DNA from: Sphingomonas glacialis
Lineage (GTDB): Bacteria; Pseudomonadota; Alphaproteobacteria; Sphingomonadales; Sphingomonadaceae
Length of the DNA stretch: 64,000 nucleotides
Reading direction: 5' to 3'
NCBI RefSeq assembly: GCF_006439055.1
Contig: NZ_RCZC01000003.1
Coordinates: forward strand, 310,001-374,000
Notes under the pieces: generated by a model
Told to the model about the DNA's origin: nothing
Seen by the model: only the letters and a program-made list of their open reading frames with translations
The model's database searches: none
In this document: one piece after another, positions 20,323-29,497 of the stretch
Numbering within the stretch: the first letter of the stretch is position 1
How the letters are laid out: every line of letters begins with the position of its first letter
Position numbers and translations under genes: made by a program

Positions 20323-21018
20323 ATGGACGGCACGGAAATGGTGATCGCCGCTGCGGCGGCATTCGTCGGAACGCATTTCCTGCTGTCGCACCCGCTGCGC
20401 GCGCCGATCGTCAAGGCGATCGGCGCGAACGGCTTCATGGCAGTCTATGCGTTGGTCGCCTTCGCGACGCTCGGCTGGCTCGCGCATACCTATAAGACCG
20501 CGCCCGGCAGCGCGCCGTTATGGACGGTCGGCGAGGGGATCTGGGGCCCCGTCACGCTCGTCATGCTGGTGGCGAGCATCCTGTTGATGGGCTCGCTGCT
20601 CGGCAATCCCGCGCTTCCCGGGCCGCCGACCGCGACTGCGCCCGCCAGCGCGCGCGGCGTGTTCAGCATCACGCGGCATCCGATGATGTGGGCGTTCGCT
20701 TTGTGGGGGCTGTGCCACATCGCGGTCTATCCGATCGCCGCGAACATCGTCGTCGCGGTGGCGATCATCGTGCTCGCCTTGGTCGGCGCGGCGCTGCAGG
20801 ATCGCAAGAAGGAAGCGCTCCAGCCCGCCTTGTGGCGCGATTGGGAGGCCAAGACGAGCTATTGGCCGTTCGTCGCGATGGCGCAGCGGCGCGCTCGCTT
20901 CGGCGGGTTTCGGCCGCATGACATTGCCGGTGGCGTGGTGATCTGGCTGGTCGCGACCTGGGCGCATTTGCCGATCGCAGGTGTTGCGGCGGGCGTGTGG
21001 CACTGGATCTACCGCTAG
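20323..21018 (+). CDS. NnrU family membrane protein
   Basis: 231 aa with about six membrane segments. Matches NnrU by FVGTHFLLSHPLRAPIV at the N-terminus and the central ITRHPMMWAFALWGLCHI with RKKEAL. NnrU is linked to denitrification in Rhodobacter, and the family is related to NnrU/PEMT-like methyltransferases; no denitrification genes are here, so the role is open. Starts 11 bp after the transporter stop with AAGGGGG, suggesting co-transcription. Confidence 0.85.
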   Translation: MDGTEMVIAAAAAFVGTHFLLSHPLRAPIVKAIGANGFMAVYALVAFATLGWLAHTYKTAPGSAPLWTVGEGIWGPVTLVMLVASILLMGSLLGNPALPGPPTATAPASARGVFSITRHPMMWAFALWGLCHIAVYPIAANIVVAVAIIVLALVGAALQDRKKEALQPALWRDWEAKTSYWPFVAMAQRRARFGGFRPHDIAGGVVIWLVATWAHLPIAGVAAGVWHWIYR

Positions 21019-21099
21019 CGCGTATTTCGGCATCGTTGCCCTGTCACGCTGGGGCAACCGGGAGCCGATCCTGCCTGCGTGGAATGCACCGCGCCATCG

Positions 21100-21124
21100 A
21101 CCCCGGCACAGAGCCGGGGTGACG
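21100..21124. repeat. Half copy of the CCCCGG...CCGGGG(TGACG) repeat
   Basis: ACCCCGGCACAGAGCCGGGG followed by TGACG; the same end motif bounds the larger copies at 37,014-37,100 and 59,334-59,430. Lies between the convergent nnrU and nupC genes. Confidence 0.6.
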
Positions 21125-21173
21125 TGCAACCATCAAACCGGCTGGGATGACATCGAGCTGCGCCGAGCGCCGC

Positions 21174-22559
21174 TTACGGCTTCGCCGCGGGCGCGACGAC
21201 GGCCGCCGGCACGTGCACAGTGGGCTGCGCGGGCACGTCGGGCACGAGCAACCCCGCGAGCGCCGCCGACATCAGATTGGCGAGGCTCCCAGCGGCCAGC
21301 GCCTTCAATCCGAGCCGCGCGATCATCGGGCGCTGGTTGGGGGCGAGGCTGCCGGTCACCGCCATCTGGATCGCGATCGACGAGAAATTGGCGAACCCGC
21401 ACAGCGCGAACGTCACCACCGCAATGGTATGCGCGCTGAGACCCTTTTGCGTGCCGAGGCTGATATAGGCGACGAATTCGTTGAGCACGATCTTCTGCCC
21501 GAACAGCCCACCGGCGATCTGCGCTTCGGTCCATGGCACGTTGAGCAGCACCATGATCGGTGCGAACACCGTGCCGAGCAGCCCCTGGAAGCTGAGCGCA
21601 GGATAACCGAACCACCCGCCGATCCCGCCGAGAATCCCGTTGGCGAGCGCGACGAGCGCGACGAAGGCGAGCACCATCGCGCCGACCGCGACCGCGAGCT
21701 TGACCCCGGTCTGCGCACCCTGGGCTGCCGCCATGATGATGTTGGCGGGCTTTTCCTCGTCATGGCTGGCGTGCGGCATCGGTTCGCCGGGAACGCCCTC
21801 GGGGAGCAGCGCTGCGGGCCCTTGGCCGCTGATCCGCGCCTCGGAGAGCTGGATATGCTCCTCGGGATGGTCGCCGAGCGGCAGTTCGCCCTGGCGGTTG
21901 GGCTCGTCGGGCATCATGATCTTGGCCATCAGGATCCCCGCCGGTGCCGCCATGAAGCTTGCCGCCAGCAGATATTCGATGCGGATCCCCATCGAGGCAT
22001 AGGCCGCGAGGATCGTGCCCGCGACGCCCGCCATGCCGCTGGTCATCACCGTGAACAGCTGCGCCGGCGTCAGCCCGGCGAGATAGGGACGGATGACGAG
22101 CGGCGATTCGCTCTGCCCGACGAAGATGTTGGCGGCGGCGCACAAGGCCTCGACCTTCGACACGCCGATCACCGCCTCGATCGCGCCGCCGAGCCAGCGC
22201 ACGATGAACTGCATGATGCCGAGATAATAGAGGATCGACACCAGGCTGGCGAAGAAGATGATCACCGGCAGCGCCGCGATCGCGAAGCTGTTGCCGCCGA
22301 TCTCGGGGCGGGCGAGCGGCCCGAACAGGAAATCGACGCCGTTATGCGCATAGCCGAGCAGGTTCGACACGCCGCCCGACAGGAATTGCAACGCCGCGAC
22401 ACCGGCGGGGACTTTCAGCACGAGCACCGCGATTGCGACCTGCAGCGCGAATGCCGCGCCGACGACGCGAAACCGGATCGCGCGCCGATTGCTCGACAAA
22501 GCGAACGCGATCAGCAGGATGACCGCGATGCCGGCGATGCCGATGAGAAGACGATTCAT
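21174..22559 (-). CDS. Concentrative nucleoside transporter (NupC/CNT family)
   Basis: 461 aa, about 10 membrane segments. Contains the CNT motifs NIFVGQSESPLVIRPYL, GMAGVAGTILAAYASMGI and the late FALCGFANFSSIAIQMA. Imports nucleosides with H+ or Na+. Residues around 235-275 form a cytosolic acidic insert (PEEHIQLSEARISGQG). ATG 22559 is preferred over the open frame beginning 22589. Confidence 0.92.
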   Translation of the reverse strand: MNRLLIGIAGIAVILLIAFALSSNRRAIRFRVVGAAFALQVAIAVLVLKVPAGVAALQFLSGGVSNLLGYAHNGVDFLFGPLARPEIGGNSFAIAALPVIIFFASLVSILYYLGIMQFIVRWLGGAIEAVIGVSKVEALCAAANIFVGQSESPLVIRPYLAGLTPAQLFTVMTSGMAGVAGTILAAYASMGIRIEYLLAASFMAAPAGILMAKIMMPDEPNRQGELPLGDHPEEHIQLSEARISGQGPAALLPEGVPGEPMPHASHDEEKPANIIMAAAQGAQTGVKLAVAVGAMVLAFVALVALANGILGGIGGWFGYPALSFQGLLGTVFAPIMVLLNVPWTEAQIAGGLFGQKIVLNEFVAYISLGTQKGLSAHTIAVVTFALCGFANFSSIAIQMAVTGSLAPNQRPMIARLGLKALAAGSLANLMSAALAGLLVPDVPAQPTVHVPAAVVAPAAKP

Positions 22560-22707
22560 GTGGGTCGGTACTCGCGTTGAAGTCGACACGCGGCCCCCCG
22601 CGCAAGCTGCCCACCATACAGCGCCGAACAGCGGGGGCTAGTCCGGTTTGACGCGCCGCAAAACGGACCGGTTTGACGCGCGCCAGAAACCGGCTAGCGT
22701 CGGAGCG

Positions 22708-23355
22708 ATGAACACAGCTGCTTCTCCGGCGGTCGGCGGCATCCCGCGCTCGCTCTTCGCATTTTCGATCTTCTATGGCGGGATGGTCTGCATCGCCGGC
22801 GTGCTCGGGGTAAAGCAGGTTGCGCTCGGGCCGCTCGCGGTCGAGGCCGGGATATTCGGTTTCCTGCTGCTCGTTGTGATGTCGAGCGCGGTGTCCGAAC
22901 TGCACGGCCAGAGCACCGCGACCGCGCTGGTGCGCTTCGGCTTCGTGCCGCTGATTGTCTCAGCGCTGCTGATCCAGCTCGTGCTGGCGTTGCCGCACGA
23001 TCCCGGCATGTATCCGCCGGCGATCGACGCGTTCCCGATCGTCGTCGGGCAGAGCGCGCGGATGATGATCGCGGGGTTGATCTCCTATGGCACGTCGCAG
23101 ACGCTCAACGTCTATATCTTCGACAAATTACGCGCCGGGACCGGGCGGATGCTTTGGCTGCGCGGGATGATCGCGAGCGTGGTCTCGCAGATCGTCGATA
23201 CGATCCTGTTCATCACCATCTCCTTCTACGGCGAACGGCCGATCGTGGGGCTTATGGAGGGGCAGATGCTGACCAAGGTCGTGCTGTCGATCGTGCTGGT
23301 GCCGTTCCTCATCACCGGTTTCGTGTGGATCGGCCGGCGGCTCGATCGAGCGTGA
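22708..23355 (+). CDS. Queuosine precursor transporter (YhhQ/VUT family)
   Basis: 215 aa, six membrane segments. Family landmarks are GGMVCIAGVLGVKQVALGPL, the charged SELHGQSTA and SYGTSQTLNVYIFDKLR, with RGMIASVVSQIVDTILFITI. Takes up preQ0/preQ1 for tRNA modification. ATG 22708 (GGAG at 22,701-22,704 is very close to it). Just upstream, CCGGTTTGACGCG occurs twice 28 bp apart (22,643 and 22,671). Confidence 0.88.
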   Translation: MNTAASPAVGGIPRSLFAFSIFYGGMVCIAGVLGVKQVALGPLAVEAGIFGFLLLVVMSSAVSELHGQSTATALVRFGFVPLIVSALLIQLVLALPHDPGMYPPAIDAFPIVVGQSARMMIAGLISYGTSQTLNVYIFDKLRAGTGRMLWLRGMIASVVSQIVDTILFITISFYGERPIVGLMEGQMLTKVVLSIVLVPFLITGFVWIGRRLDRA

Positions 23356-23360
23356 AAAAT

Positions 23361-23540
23361 CCCCCCCCCGCTTGCGGGAGGGGAGCGGGGCTTCCGCAAC
23401 AGGTCAATCATGCCCCCCGGCATGATTGAGAGCTGCGCGGGGCGCAGCTCGACCTGTTGCAGAAACCCCGCTGGGAGGGCATGGCGCGCGCGACGGCCCA
23501 ACGGGCCCTCCCCCGACCCCTCCCGCAAGCGGGAGGGGAG
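23361..23540. repeat. Dispersed palindromic repeat, copy 2, with three-way-junction core
   Basis: Inverted orientation relative to copy 1. Ends are CCCGCTTGCGGGAGGGGAG on both sides. Core at 23,396-23,460: outer stem GCAACAGGTC/GACCTGTTGC with hairpins AATCATGCC-CCCC-GGCATGATT and GAGCTGCGC-GGG-GCGCAGCTC. The outer stem extends through TTC/GAA to AGCGGGG/CCCCGCT. Located 15 bp before the argB start codon, so it forms the argB leader. Confidence 0.87.
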
Positions 23541-23554
23541 AAGAAGGTGCCCGC

Positions 23555-24454
23555 ATGACCGATCATTCCCCCGCGCCCGAACTCCTCGCCAAGGCAGAAA
23601 CGCTGGTCGAGGCACTGCCCTATATGCAGCGCTACGCCGGCAAGACCTTCGTCGTGAAATATGGCGGCCACGCGATGGGCGATCCCGAGCTCGCGCGCGA
23701 TTTCGCCGAGGACGTCGTGCTGATGAAGGCGGTCGGGATCAATCCGGTCGTGGTGCACGGCGGCGGCCCGCAGATCGGCGCGATGCTCAAGCGCCTCGGC
23801 GTCGAATCGCGCTTCGTCGATGGCCTGCGCGTCACCGATGCCGAGACCGCGCAGATCGCCGAAATGGTGCTCGCGGGATCGATCAACAAGGAAATCGTCG
23901 GCTGGATCGGCCAGGCCGGCGGGCGCGCGGTCGGGATTTCGGGCAAGGATGCGGGCTTCGTCACCGCCGCCAAGGTCGGCCGCGACACGCCCGACAAATT
24001 GCAGGGTATCGAGCGGCATGTAGACTTGGGCTTCGTCGGCGAGCCGGTCGGGGTCGATCGCCGGATCATCGACACGCTGTCGCAGGCCGGGATCATCCCG
24101 GTGATCGCGCCGATCGCGATCGGCGCCGACGGCCACACCTATAACATCAACGCCGATACGATGGCGGGCTCGATCGCCGCGGCGCTGGGCGCGGAACGCC
24201 TGTTCATGCTGACCGACGTGGTCGGCGTGCTCGACAAGCAAGGCGAGCTCGTCACCGATCTCAACCCCGCGGGCGTTGCCGCGCTGCGCGCCGACGGCAC
24301 GATCAGCGGCGGGATGATCCCCAAGCTCGAGACCTGCGTCCACGCGGTCGAGGGTGGGGTCGATGCCGCGGTCATTCTCGACGGGCGCGTGCCGCATGCG
24401 ATGCTGCTCGAAATCTTCACGCGGCGCGGTGCGGGCACGCTGGTGCGGCGCTGA
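23555..24454 (+). CDS. argB: Acetylglutamate kinase
   Basis: 299 aa amino-acid-kinase-fold enzyme; phosphorylates N-acetylglutamate in arginine synthesis. [10 protein letters not shown] near residue 30, [14 protein letters not shown] near 65, and [20 protein letters not shown] and [11 protein letters not shown] near the end are all ArgB signatures. The length and N-terminal helix ([13 protein letters not shown]) suggest the feedback-regulated hexameric type. ATG 23555 has GAAGAAGG upstream; the frame upstream is repeat sequence. Confidence 0.96.
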   Translation: MTDHSPAPELLAKAETLVEALPYMQRYAGKTFVVKYGGHAMGDPELARDFAEDVVLMKAVGINPVVVHGGGPQIGAMLKRLGVESRFVDGLRVTDAETAQIAEMVLAGSINKEIVGWIGQAGGRAVGISGKDAGFVTAAKVGRDTPDKLQGIERHVDLGFVGEPVGVDRRIIDTLSQAGIIPVIAPIAIGADGHTYNINADTMAGSIAAALGAERLFMLTDVVGVLDKQGELVTDLNPAGVAALRADGTISGGMIPKLETCVHAVEGGVDAAVILDGRVPHAMLLEIFTRRGAGTLVRR

Positions 24455-24462
24455 TCCTAAAT

Positions 24463-24571
24463 AGCCCCTCCCCTTCAGGGGAGGGGTTGGGGTGGGGACG
24501 TGTCAACGAGCGCCGGCGCTCGATGATCCAGCACAGCCCCACCCCACCCCCCCCCTGAAGGGGAGGGGCTT
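24463..24571. repeat. Dispersed palindromic repeat, copy 3 (reduced core)
   Basis: Bounded on both sides by AGCCCCTCCCC-like hairpins (CCCCTCCCCTTCAGGGGAGG left, CCCTGAAGGGGAGGGGCT right). The core keeps only one arm, the 16-bp palindrome CGAGCGCCGGCGCTCG. Follows argB and may stop its transcription. Confidence 0.75.
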
Positions 24572-24634
24572 AAGAGGGTGTTCCCGCGCGCGCTCGCGCG
24601 CTAGAACCGTAACGACCCCCATCCGGAGACGCGC

Positions 24635-24937
24635 GTGATTACCATCATCCAGATCCTGCAGGTGCTGATCGACGCGGTCACGCTGATCGTCATCGTTCAG
24701 GTGATCCTGTCGCTGCTCGTGTCGTTCAACGTCATCAATACGTATAACGAGGTCGTTCGCTCGATTTATACCGGGCTCAACCACGGCACCGAGCCGCTGT
24801 ATCGCCCGTTCCGGCGGATCCTGCCCGATTTCGGATCGATCGACCTGGCACCGTTCGCGGTGCTGCTGACGCTGCGGATCCTCAGCATCATCCTCAACAA
24901 CCTTGCCGCCCATATCCTGAGCGGCACGCCGCTCTGA
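24635..24937 (+). CDS. YggT family membrane protein
   Basis: 100 aa with two YggT segments ([20 protein letters not shown] and [17 protein letters not shown]) and the conserved [21 protein letters not shown] between them. Members are linked to osmotic stress or cell division, but no molecular function is settled. GTG start at 24635 with GGAG 10 bp upstream. Probably co-transcribed with folD, 16 bp downstream. Confidence 0.88.
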   Translation: MITIIQILQVLIDAVTLIVIVQVILSLLVSFNVINTYNEVVRSIYTGLNHGTEPLYRPFRRILPDFGSIDLAPFAVLLTLRILSIILNNLAAHILSGTPL

Positions 24938-24953
24938 GGCGAAAGGCGCTAGC

Positions 24954-25826
24954 ATGACTGCCGCAATCATCGACGGAAAGGCGTTCGCCGCCGGCTTACG
25001 CGAGCGCGTTGCGCAGCGCGTCACGCGCTTTGCCGAACAGGCCGGCCGCGCGCCGGGGCTCGCAGTCGTGCTGGTCGGCGACGACCCCGCTTCGGCGGTC
25101 TATGTCCGCTCGAAGGGCAAGGCGACCAAAGCGGCGGGCATGGGGGGCATCGAGCATCGCCTCCCCGCCGACGTGCCGCAGCAGGCGCTGCTCGACCTGG
25201 TCGACGCGCTCAATGCCGATCCCGCGATCGACGGGATTCTCGTCCAGCTGCCGCTGCCCGGCCATATCGACGAGCAGGCCGTGACGACGCGGATCGACCC
25301 CGACAAGGACGTCGACGGCTTCCACCCGGTCAATGCCGGACGCCTCGCGGTGGGGCTGCCCGGCTTCGTGCCGTGCACCCCGCTTGGCTGCCTGATGCTG
25401 CTCAAGGATCAGCTCGGCGATCTGAGCGGGCTCGAGGCGGTGGTGATCGGGCGCTCGAACATCGTCGGCAAGCCGATGGCGCAATTGCTGATCGCCGAGA
25501 GCTGCACCGTCACCGTCGCACATTCGCGCACGCGTGATCTGCCGAGCGTGGTCCAGCGCGCCGACATCGTTGTCGCGGCGGTCGGGCGCCCGCAGATGGT
25601 CAAGGCCGCGTGGCTCAAGCCGGGCGCGACGGTGATCGACGTCGGCATCAACCGCACGCCCGAGGGGCTGGTCGGCGATGTCGATTTCGCGGGTGCGCTC
25701 GACGTGGCGGGGGCGGTGACGCCGGTGCCCGGCGGGGTCGGCCCGATGACGATCGCGGTGCTGCTGCGCAATACGCTGATTTCCGCCGAGCGGCGCGAAA
25801 ACATCGTCGGCGAGGGCGCGCTTTGA
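24954..25826 (+). CDS. folD: Methylenetetrahydrofolate dehydrogenase / methenyltetrahydrofolate cyclohydrolase
   Basis: 290 aa bifunctional one-carbon enzyme. [19 protein letters not shown] near residue 42 holds the catalytic Tyr and Lys, [12 protein letters not shown] near 97, and [11 protein letters not shown] and [17 protein letters not shown] are diagnostic. Rossmann glycines are in [14 protein letters not shown]. The stop TGA overlaps the TTG start of marC. Confidence 0.97.
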   Translation: MTAAIIDGKAFAAGLRERVAQRVTRFAEQAGRAPGLAVVLVGDDPASAVYVRSKGKATKAAGMGGIEHRLPADVPQQALLDLVDALNADPAIDGILVQLPLPGHIDEQAVTTRIDPDKDVDGFHPVNAGRLAVGLPGFVPCTPLGCLMLLKDQLGDLSGLEAVVIGRSNIVGKPMAQLLIAESCTVTVAHSRTRDLPSVVQRADIVVAAVGRPQMVKAAWLKPGATVIDVGINRTPEGLVGDVDFAGALDVAGAVTPVPGGVGPMTIAVLLRNTLISAERRENIVGEGAL

Positions 25827-26443
25827 TCGAGCTCTATATCTCGTCGCTGATCACCTTCTTCGTGGTGATCGACCCGCCCGGCTGCGCGCCGATCTATGCC
25901 GGCCTGTCGTCGGGCGCCTCGCCCGCCAACCGCCGCGCGATGGCGATCCGTGCGGTGCTGGTCGCCGCCGCGATTCTGTTCGCCTTTGCCGCGTTCGGCG
26001 AAGTGCTGCTCAAGGCGCTCGGCATCAGCCTCGATTCCTTCCGCACCGCCGGCGGGATCATGCTGTTCCTGATCGCGCTCGAGATGGTGTTCGAAAAGCG
26101 CACCGAGCGCCGCGAGGACCGCGCCGCCAAGATCGCCGCGACGCACGAGGTCGAGGACGTCTCGATCTTCCCGATGGCGATGCCGATGATCGCGGGGCCG
26201 GGCTCGATCGCGTCGGTGATGCTGCTGATGAGCCGCAACCACGGTATCGACCGGATCGCGGTCGTGCTTGCCGCGCTGGCGACGATCCTGCTGCTCTGCC
26301 TGCTGGCATTGCTTGCGGCAGGGCCGATCATGCGCGTGCTCGGCGCCAAGATCGAGGCGGTGATCACCCGGCTGCTCGGCGTGCTGCTCGCAGCCCTTGC
26401 GGTGCAGTTCGTGATCGACGGGGTGAAGGCGAGCCTGGGCTGA
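25823..26443 (+). CDS. MarC family integral membrane protein
   Basis: 206 aa, six membrane segments. MarC pattern [18 protein letters not shown] at the start and [21 protein letters not shown] in the middle. Function in the family is unresolved (the former multidrug-resistance link was withdrawn). TTG start at 25823 overlaps the folD stop by 3 bases, indicating translational coupling. Confidence 0.85.
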   Translation: MIELYISSLITFFVVIDPPGCAPIYAGLSSGASPANRRAMAIRAVLVAAAILFAFAAFGEVLLKALGISLDSFRTAGGIMLFLIALEMVFEKRTERREDRAAKIAATHEVEDVSIFPMAMPMIAGPGSIASVMLLMSRNHGIDRIAVVLAALATILLLCLLALLAAGPIMRVLGAKIEAVITRLLGVLLAALAVQFVIDGVKASLG

Positions 26444-26451
26444 GTCTTGGG

Positions 26452-26479
26452 AAGCCCCTCCCCTTCAGGGGAGGGGCTT
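26452..26479. terminator. Bidirectional hairpin between convergent genes (repeat copy 4)
   Basis: A perfect 12-bp stem (AAGCCCCTCCCC / GGGGAGGGGCTT) with a TTCA loop, flanked by short A/T ends. It is the terminal hairpin of the dispersed repeat family on its own and probably stops both marC and the convergent membrane-protein gene. Confidence 0.7.
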
Positions 26480-26491
26480 AATCCTCACTCC

Positions 26492-28270
26492 TCACCCCTT
26501 GATCCGCCACAGCCGCAGCGGCGACTTGGCCGGCATCGGCAGTTCCTCGAGCCAATCGAACGTCTTGCGATGCGCGAGCTGGTCGTAGAAGCCGCCCGGC
26601 GCCCGCACGCGATAGATCGTCGATTCGGCCATGTTGGGGCAGACCAGTAGCAGCGTCGCACCGTGACGCTTGGCGATCGCGCGGAAATTCTCCGGGCTGC
26701 CCGAAAACGCGTGCTGCACGTCGAGGATCGCGGCGCCATTGCGATGATACGGCCCGGCGATCGCATCGTGATGCGTGATCGTGATGATCCGCGGCCCCAG
26801 ATCGATGAAGCTGAAGATCGTCTGCGCGGGATAGCGGTCGAGCGGGCGCAGCGCGGTCATCGTCGGGCATTGGCCGCTCGCGCGGTCGATGATCTGGACG
26901 CGCTTGCTCGGCCGGTCGATCGGCAGGAAGCGGATCGCAAGCCCGGCGAACAGGCCCGACCCGATCAGCACGATCGCCGCCGCAGTGCCGAGCACGCGCA
27001 CCAGCGCCGAGCGACTGCCCTGCAGCATCGGAATCAGCAACCAGCCGAGCGCGACCGCGCCGGGGACCGACAGCATCTGCGCCGCCGGCCCGGCGCGCGC
27101 CTGCCACAGCAGCAGCAACGCCGCGCCGGTGACGAACAGCAAGACGGTCGCCCACGCCCCGCCGAGTGCGGTGCCGCGCGCGCGCCACGTCGCGACCGCC
27201 GCGCCGATCACCCCGACGATCGGCATCACCGCGACCGGGAAGGCGACGCGGAACGGATGGCTGTAGATCGGCTTGGCCTCGCGGATCATGTTGAGCCAGT
27301 TCTCCTGCAGCTCGGGTGATGCCTGTTCGGGCCGGCCGAGGCATTGCGGGAAGACGAGCGCGAAACCGACGACGATGATCGCCCCCGCCGCGATCGCCAG
27401 GCCAAGCCGTACCCAGCGGTTCGCCGGGTTCGCCCAGCCCATCGCGAACAGCAACGCGCCCGCCAGTACCATCACGCTCAGCCACACTGGCGTCAGCGCG
27501 TCGCAGCGCAGCACCGCATCGGCATAGGACGCGAACAGCGCATAGCCGAGCCCACTGCCGGCACCGAGGCACAGCGCGTAGATGGCGAGCCGCGGCGCCT
27601 CGCTGCGGTCCCAGATCCAGCGCAGCGTCAGGATCGAGCCGGCGAGCGCGGCATAAGGCAGCATCTCGAGCCCGATCGTCAGCGACACCGCGCTCGCCAC
27701 GCCGACGATCGCGCCGCCGCGCGCGCCCTTGGGGTCGGACAGGCCGGCGACGGCGAGGCTCAGCATCGCGAGCTGCCAGCCATGATGGTCGATCCGCTCG
27801 GGCATATACATCAGCATCGTCGCCGAGCAGCACAGCAGCAGCACAATGCCGAGCGGCCAGGCATAGACGCTGACGAGGCGCCGTACGGTCGCGCCGAGGC
27901 CGAGCAGCACGATGCCGAGCGGCAGCAACGGCGCGATGCCGCACGCCAGCATCTCGGCCTCGCGCGGCCCCACGAACGGGCGCAGCAGCACGATCAGTCC
28001 GGCGAGCGGCAGGTCGACCAGCCGGCTCCAATGCATGTCGAAGCCGAGCGGCGGATTGAGCCGGTACTGGCGCAGATCGTACCAGCCCTGCCCGCCGAGC
28101 CAGGCGCGGACCTGCATCAGCCGCATATTGTCGTCGGTATCGCCGAGCTGGAGGTAATGGATTCCGGTCCAGCGCTGCGCGACATAATAGATCGCGATGC
28201 CGACCCAGGCGATCAGGCTGAGGCGGACCCAATCCCGATCGAGCGTCCGCGCCACTGTGCCGTCAATCAT
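26492..28270 (-). CDS. Large polytopic membrane protein, GT-C glycosyltransferase-like
   Basis: 592 aa, about 11-12 membrane segments, then a C-terminal soluble region (about residues 460-592). The first periplasmic loop carries LQLGDTDDNMRLMQVRAWL, an Asp-Asp-centred motif placed like the metal/lipid-sugar site of GT-C transferases and STT3-like enzymes. Its neighbours (GtrA, methyltransferase, GT2) support a role in lipid-linked sugar transfer. Start ATG 28270 is chosen because hydrophobic sequence begins soon after; the frame extends 23 codons upstream. Confidence 0.65.
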   Translation of the reverse strand: MIDGTVARTLDRDWVRLSLIAWVGIAIYYVAQRWTGIHYLQLGDTDDNMRLMQVRAWLGGQGWYDLRQYRLNPPLGFDMHWSRLVDLPLAGLIVLLRPFVGPREAEMLACGIAPLLPLGIVLLGLGATVRRLVSVYAWPLGIVLLLCCSATMLMYMPERIDHHGWQLAMLSLAVAGLSDPKGARGGAIVGVASAVSLTIGLEMLPYAALAGSILTLRWIWDRSEAPRLAIYALCLGAGSGLGYALFASYADAVLRCDALTPVWLSVMVLAGALLFAMGWANPANRWVRLGLAIAAGAIIVVGFALVFPQCLGRPEQASPELQENWLNMIREAKPIYSHPFRVAFPVAVMPIVGVIGAAVATWRARGTALGGAWATVLLFVTGAALLLLWQARAGPAAQMLSVPGAVALGWLLIPMLQGSRSALVRVLGTAAAIVLIGSGLFAGLAIRFLPIDRPSKRVQIIDRASGQCPTMTALRPLDRYPAQTIFSFIDLGPRIITITHHDAIAGPYHRNGAAILDVQHAFSGSPENFRAIAKRHGATLLLVCPNMAESTIYRVRAPGGFYDQLAHRKTFDWLEELPMPAKSPLRLWRIKG

Positions 28271-28332
28271 GTAAAACGCTTTCCTCGGGTCTCTGCGCGC
28301 TCTAATGCCGCTATCGTAAAGGGCAAGCCAAC

Positions 28333-28761
28333 GTGACATCGATCCAGCGACAGATTGCAGGCTTGCGGGACAATGCGCTGTTCGGTCAGCTGGTGCGCTT
28401 CGGCATCGCCGGGGTGATCACCACGGCGATCTACGCCGCGGTCTATCTGCCGCTGACGCACTTCGTGTTCGAGCAGCGCCACGCCGTCTATGCCGTCCCG
28501 TTCGCCTTTCTGGTGGCGGTGACGGCGGGGTTCTTCCTGCACAGCCGGTGGAGCTTCAAGGACCACGGATCGCGCGATCCGGGTCAGATGCAGCACGTCA
28601 AATTCGTCTGTGTGCAAGCGTCGGGCGTCCTCTTGAACGCGCTGATCACCTGGATCGGCACCGCCAAGCTGGGATATCCGGCATGGGCGCCGCTGCTCCC
28701 CGCGGTCGCCTGTGCGACCGTCTTCACCTTTTTCCTCAATCGCCAATTGGTGTTCAAATAA
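28333..28761 (+). CDS. GtrA family membrane protein
   Basis: 142 aa with four membrane segments. Typical GtrA start FGQLVRFGIAGVITTAIYAA and end FTFFLNRQLVFK. GtrA-type proteins are thought to help move polyprenyl-linked sugars across the membrane and often sit with a GtrB-like GT2, as here. GTG start at 28333. Followed at once (0 bp) by the methyltransferase gene. Confidence 0.88.
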   Translation: MTSIQRQIAGLRDNALFGQLVRFGIAGVITTAIYAAVYLPLTHFVFEQRHAVYAVPFAFLVAVTAGFFLHSRWSFKDHGSRDPGQMQHVKFVCVQASGVLLNALITWIGTAKLGYPAWAPLLPAVACATVFTFFLNRQLVFK

Positions 28762-29490
28762 ATGGACCGCATCGTTTACGACCGCATGGCGGCACACGAT
28801 TCCACGCATTGGTGGTATCGCGCGCGGCGCGACATCCTTGCCGACTATCTCGCGCGCGAAGGCGGCCTGCCCAAGGATGCGCGGATCCTCGAGATCGGTT
28901 GCGGCACCGGGCACAATCTGCCGATGCTGGCGCAGTTCGGGCGCGTCGAGGCGATCGAGATCGATCCCGCCGCGCGCGCGATCGCGAGCGCGCGGCTCGG
29001 CGCGCCGGTGAGCGCGGCGCCGCTCCCCGAACTGCCGGGGATCGAACGCGGGGCATACGATCTGATCGCGGTGCTCGATGTGGTCGAGCATATCGAGGAC
29101 GATGTCGCGGCGCTCAAGGCGATGGGCGAATGCCTCAAGCCCGGCGGCAAGATCCTGATCGCGGTCCCCGCGCACCAATGGCTGTGGAGCGCGCACGACG
29201 TCGTCAACCACCATCACCGGCGCTATTCGAAGGCGACGCTCGCCGCGGCGATCGGCCAGGCCGGGCTCAAGCATAACGGGCTGCGCTGGTTCAACTCGTT
29301 GCTCTTCCCGCTTGCCGCCGCGTCGCGGATCGCCGGGCGGCTGCGCGGCAAGGACGACAGCGACGATTCGCCGCCGCCGGCTGCGCTCAACGCGCTGTTC
29401 GAGCGGATCTTCCGGCTCGAGCGGCACCTTGTCGGCCGCGTGCCGCTGTCGCCGGGGGTGTCGATCCTGACCTTGGCGTCGCCCAAATGA
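28762..29490 (+). CDS. Class I SAM-dependent methyltransferase
   Basis: 242 aa. SAM-binding motif ILEIGCGTGHNLPMLAQFG near residue 38, acidic post-I EAIEID, and LIAVLDVVEHIEDD at motif II. The region after (VPAHQWLWSAHDVVNHHHRRY) is shared by methyltransferases in surface-glycan clusters. Substrate is unknown; context suggests a lipid or sugar carrier intermediate. Tail-to-tail with the GT2 gene, 7 bp apart. Confidence 0.82.
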   Translation: MDRIVYDRMAAHDSTHWWYRARRDILADYLAREGGLPKDARILEIGCGTGHNLPMLAQFGRVEAIEIDPAARAIASARLGAPVSAAPLPELPGIERGAYDLIAVLDVVEHIEDDVAALKAMGECLKPGGKILIAVPAHQWLWSAHDVVNHHHRRYSKATLAAAIGQAGLKHNGLRWFNSLLFPLAAASRIAGRLRGKDDSDDSPPPAALNALFERIFRLERHLVGRVPLSPGVSILTLASPK

Positions 29491-29497
29491 GGCGGCG

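Noticed and set aside
18432..20438. 668-aa open frame opposite the peptide transporter
   Set aside because: Very high charged-residue content and no motif; the plus strand encodes a clear POT transporter.
20323..21018. Denitrification locus because of NnrU
   Set aside because: No nir, nor or nos gene lies in the window; NnrU-family proteins occur widely in non-denitrifiers.
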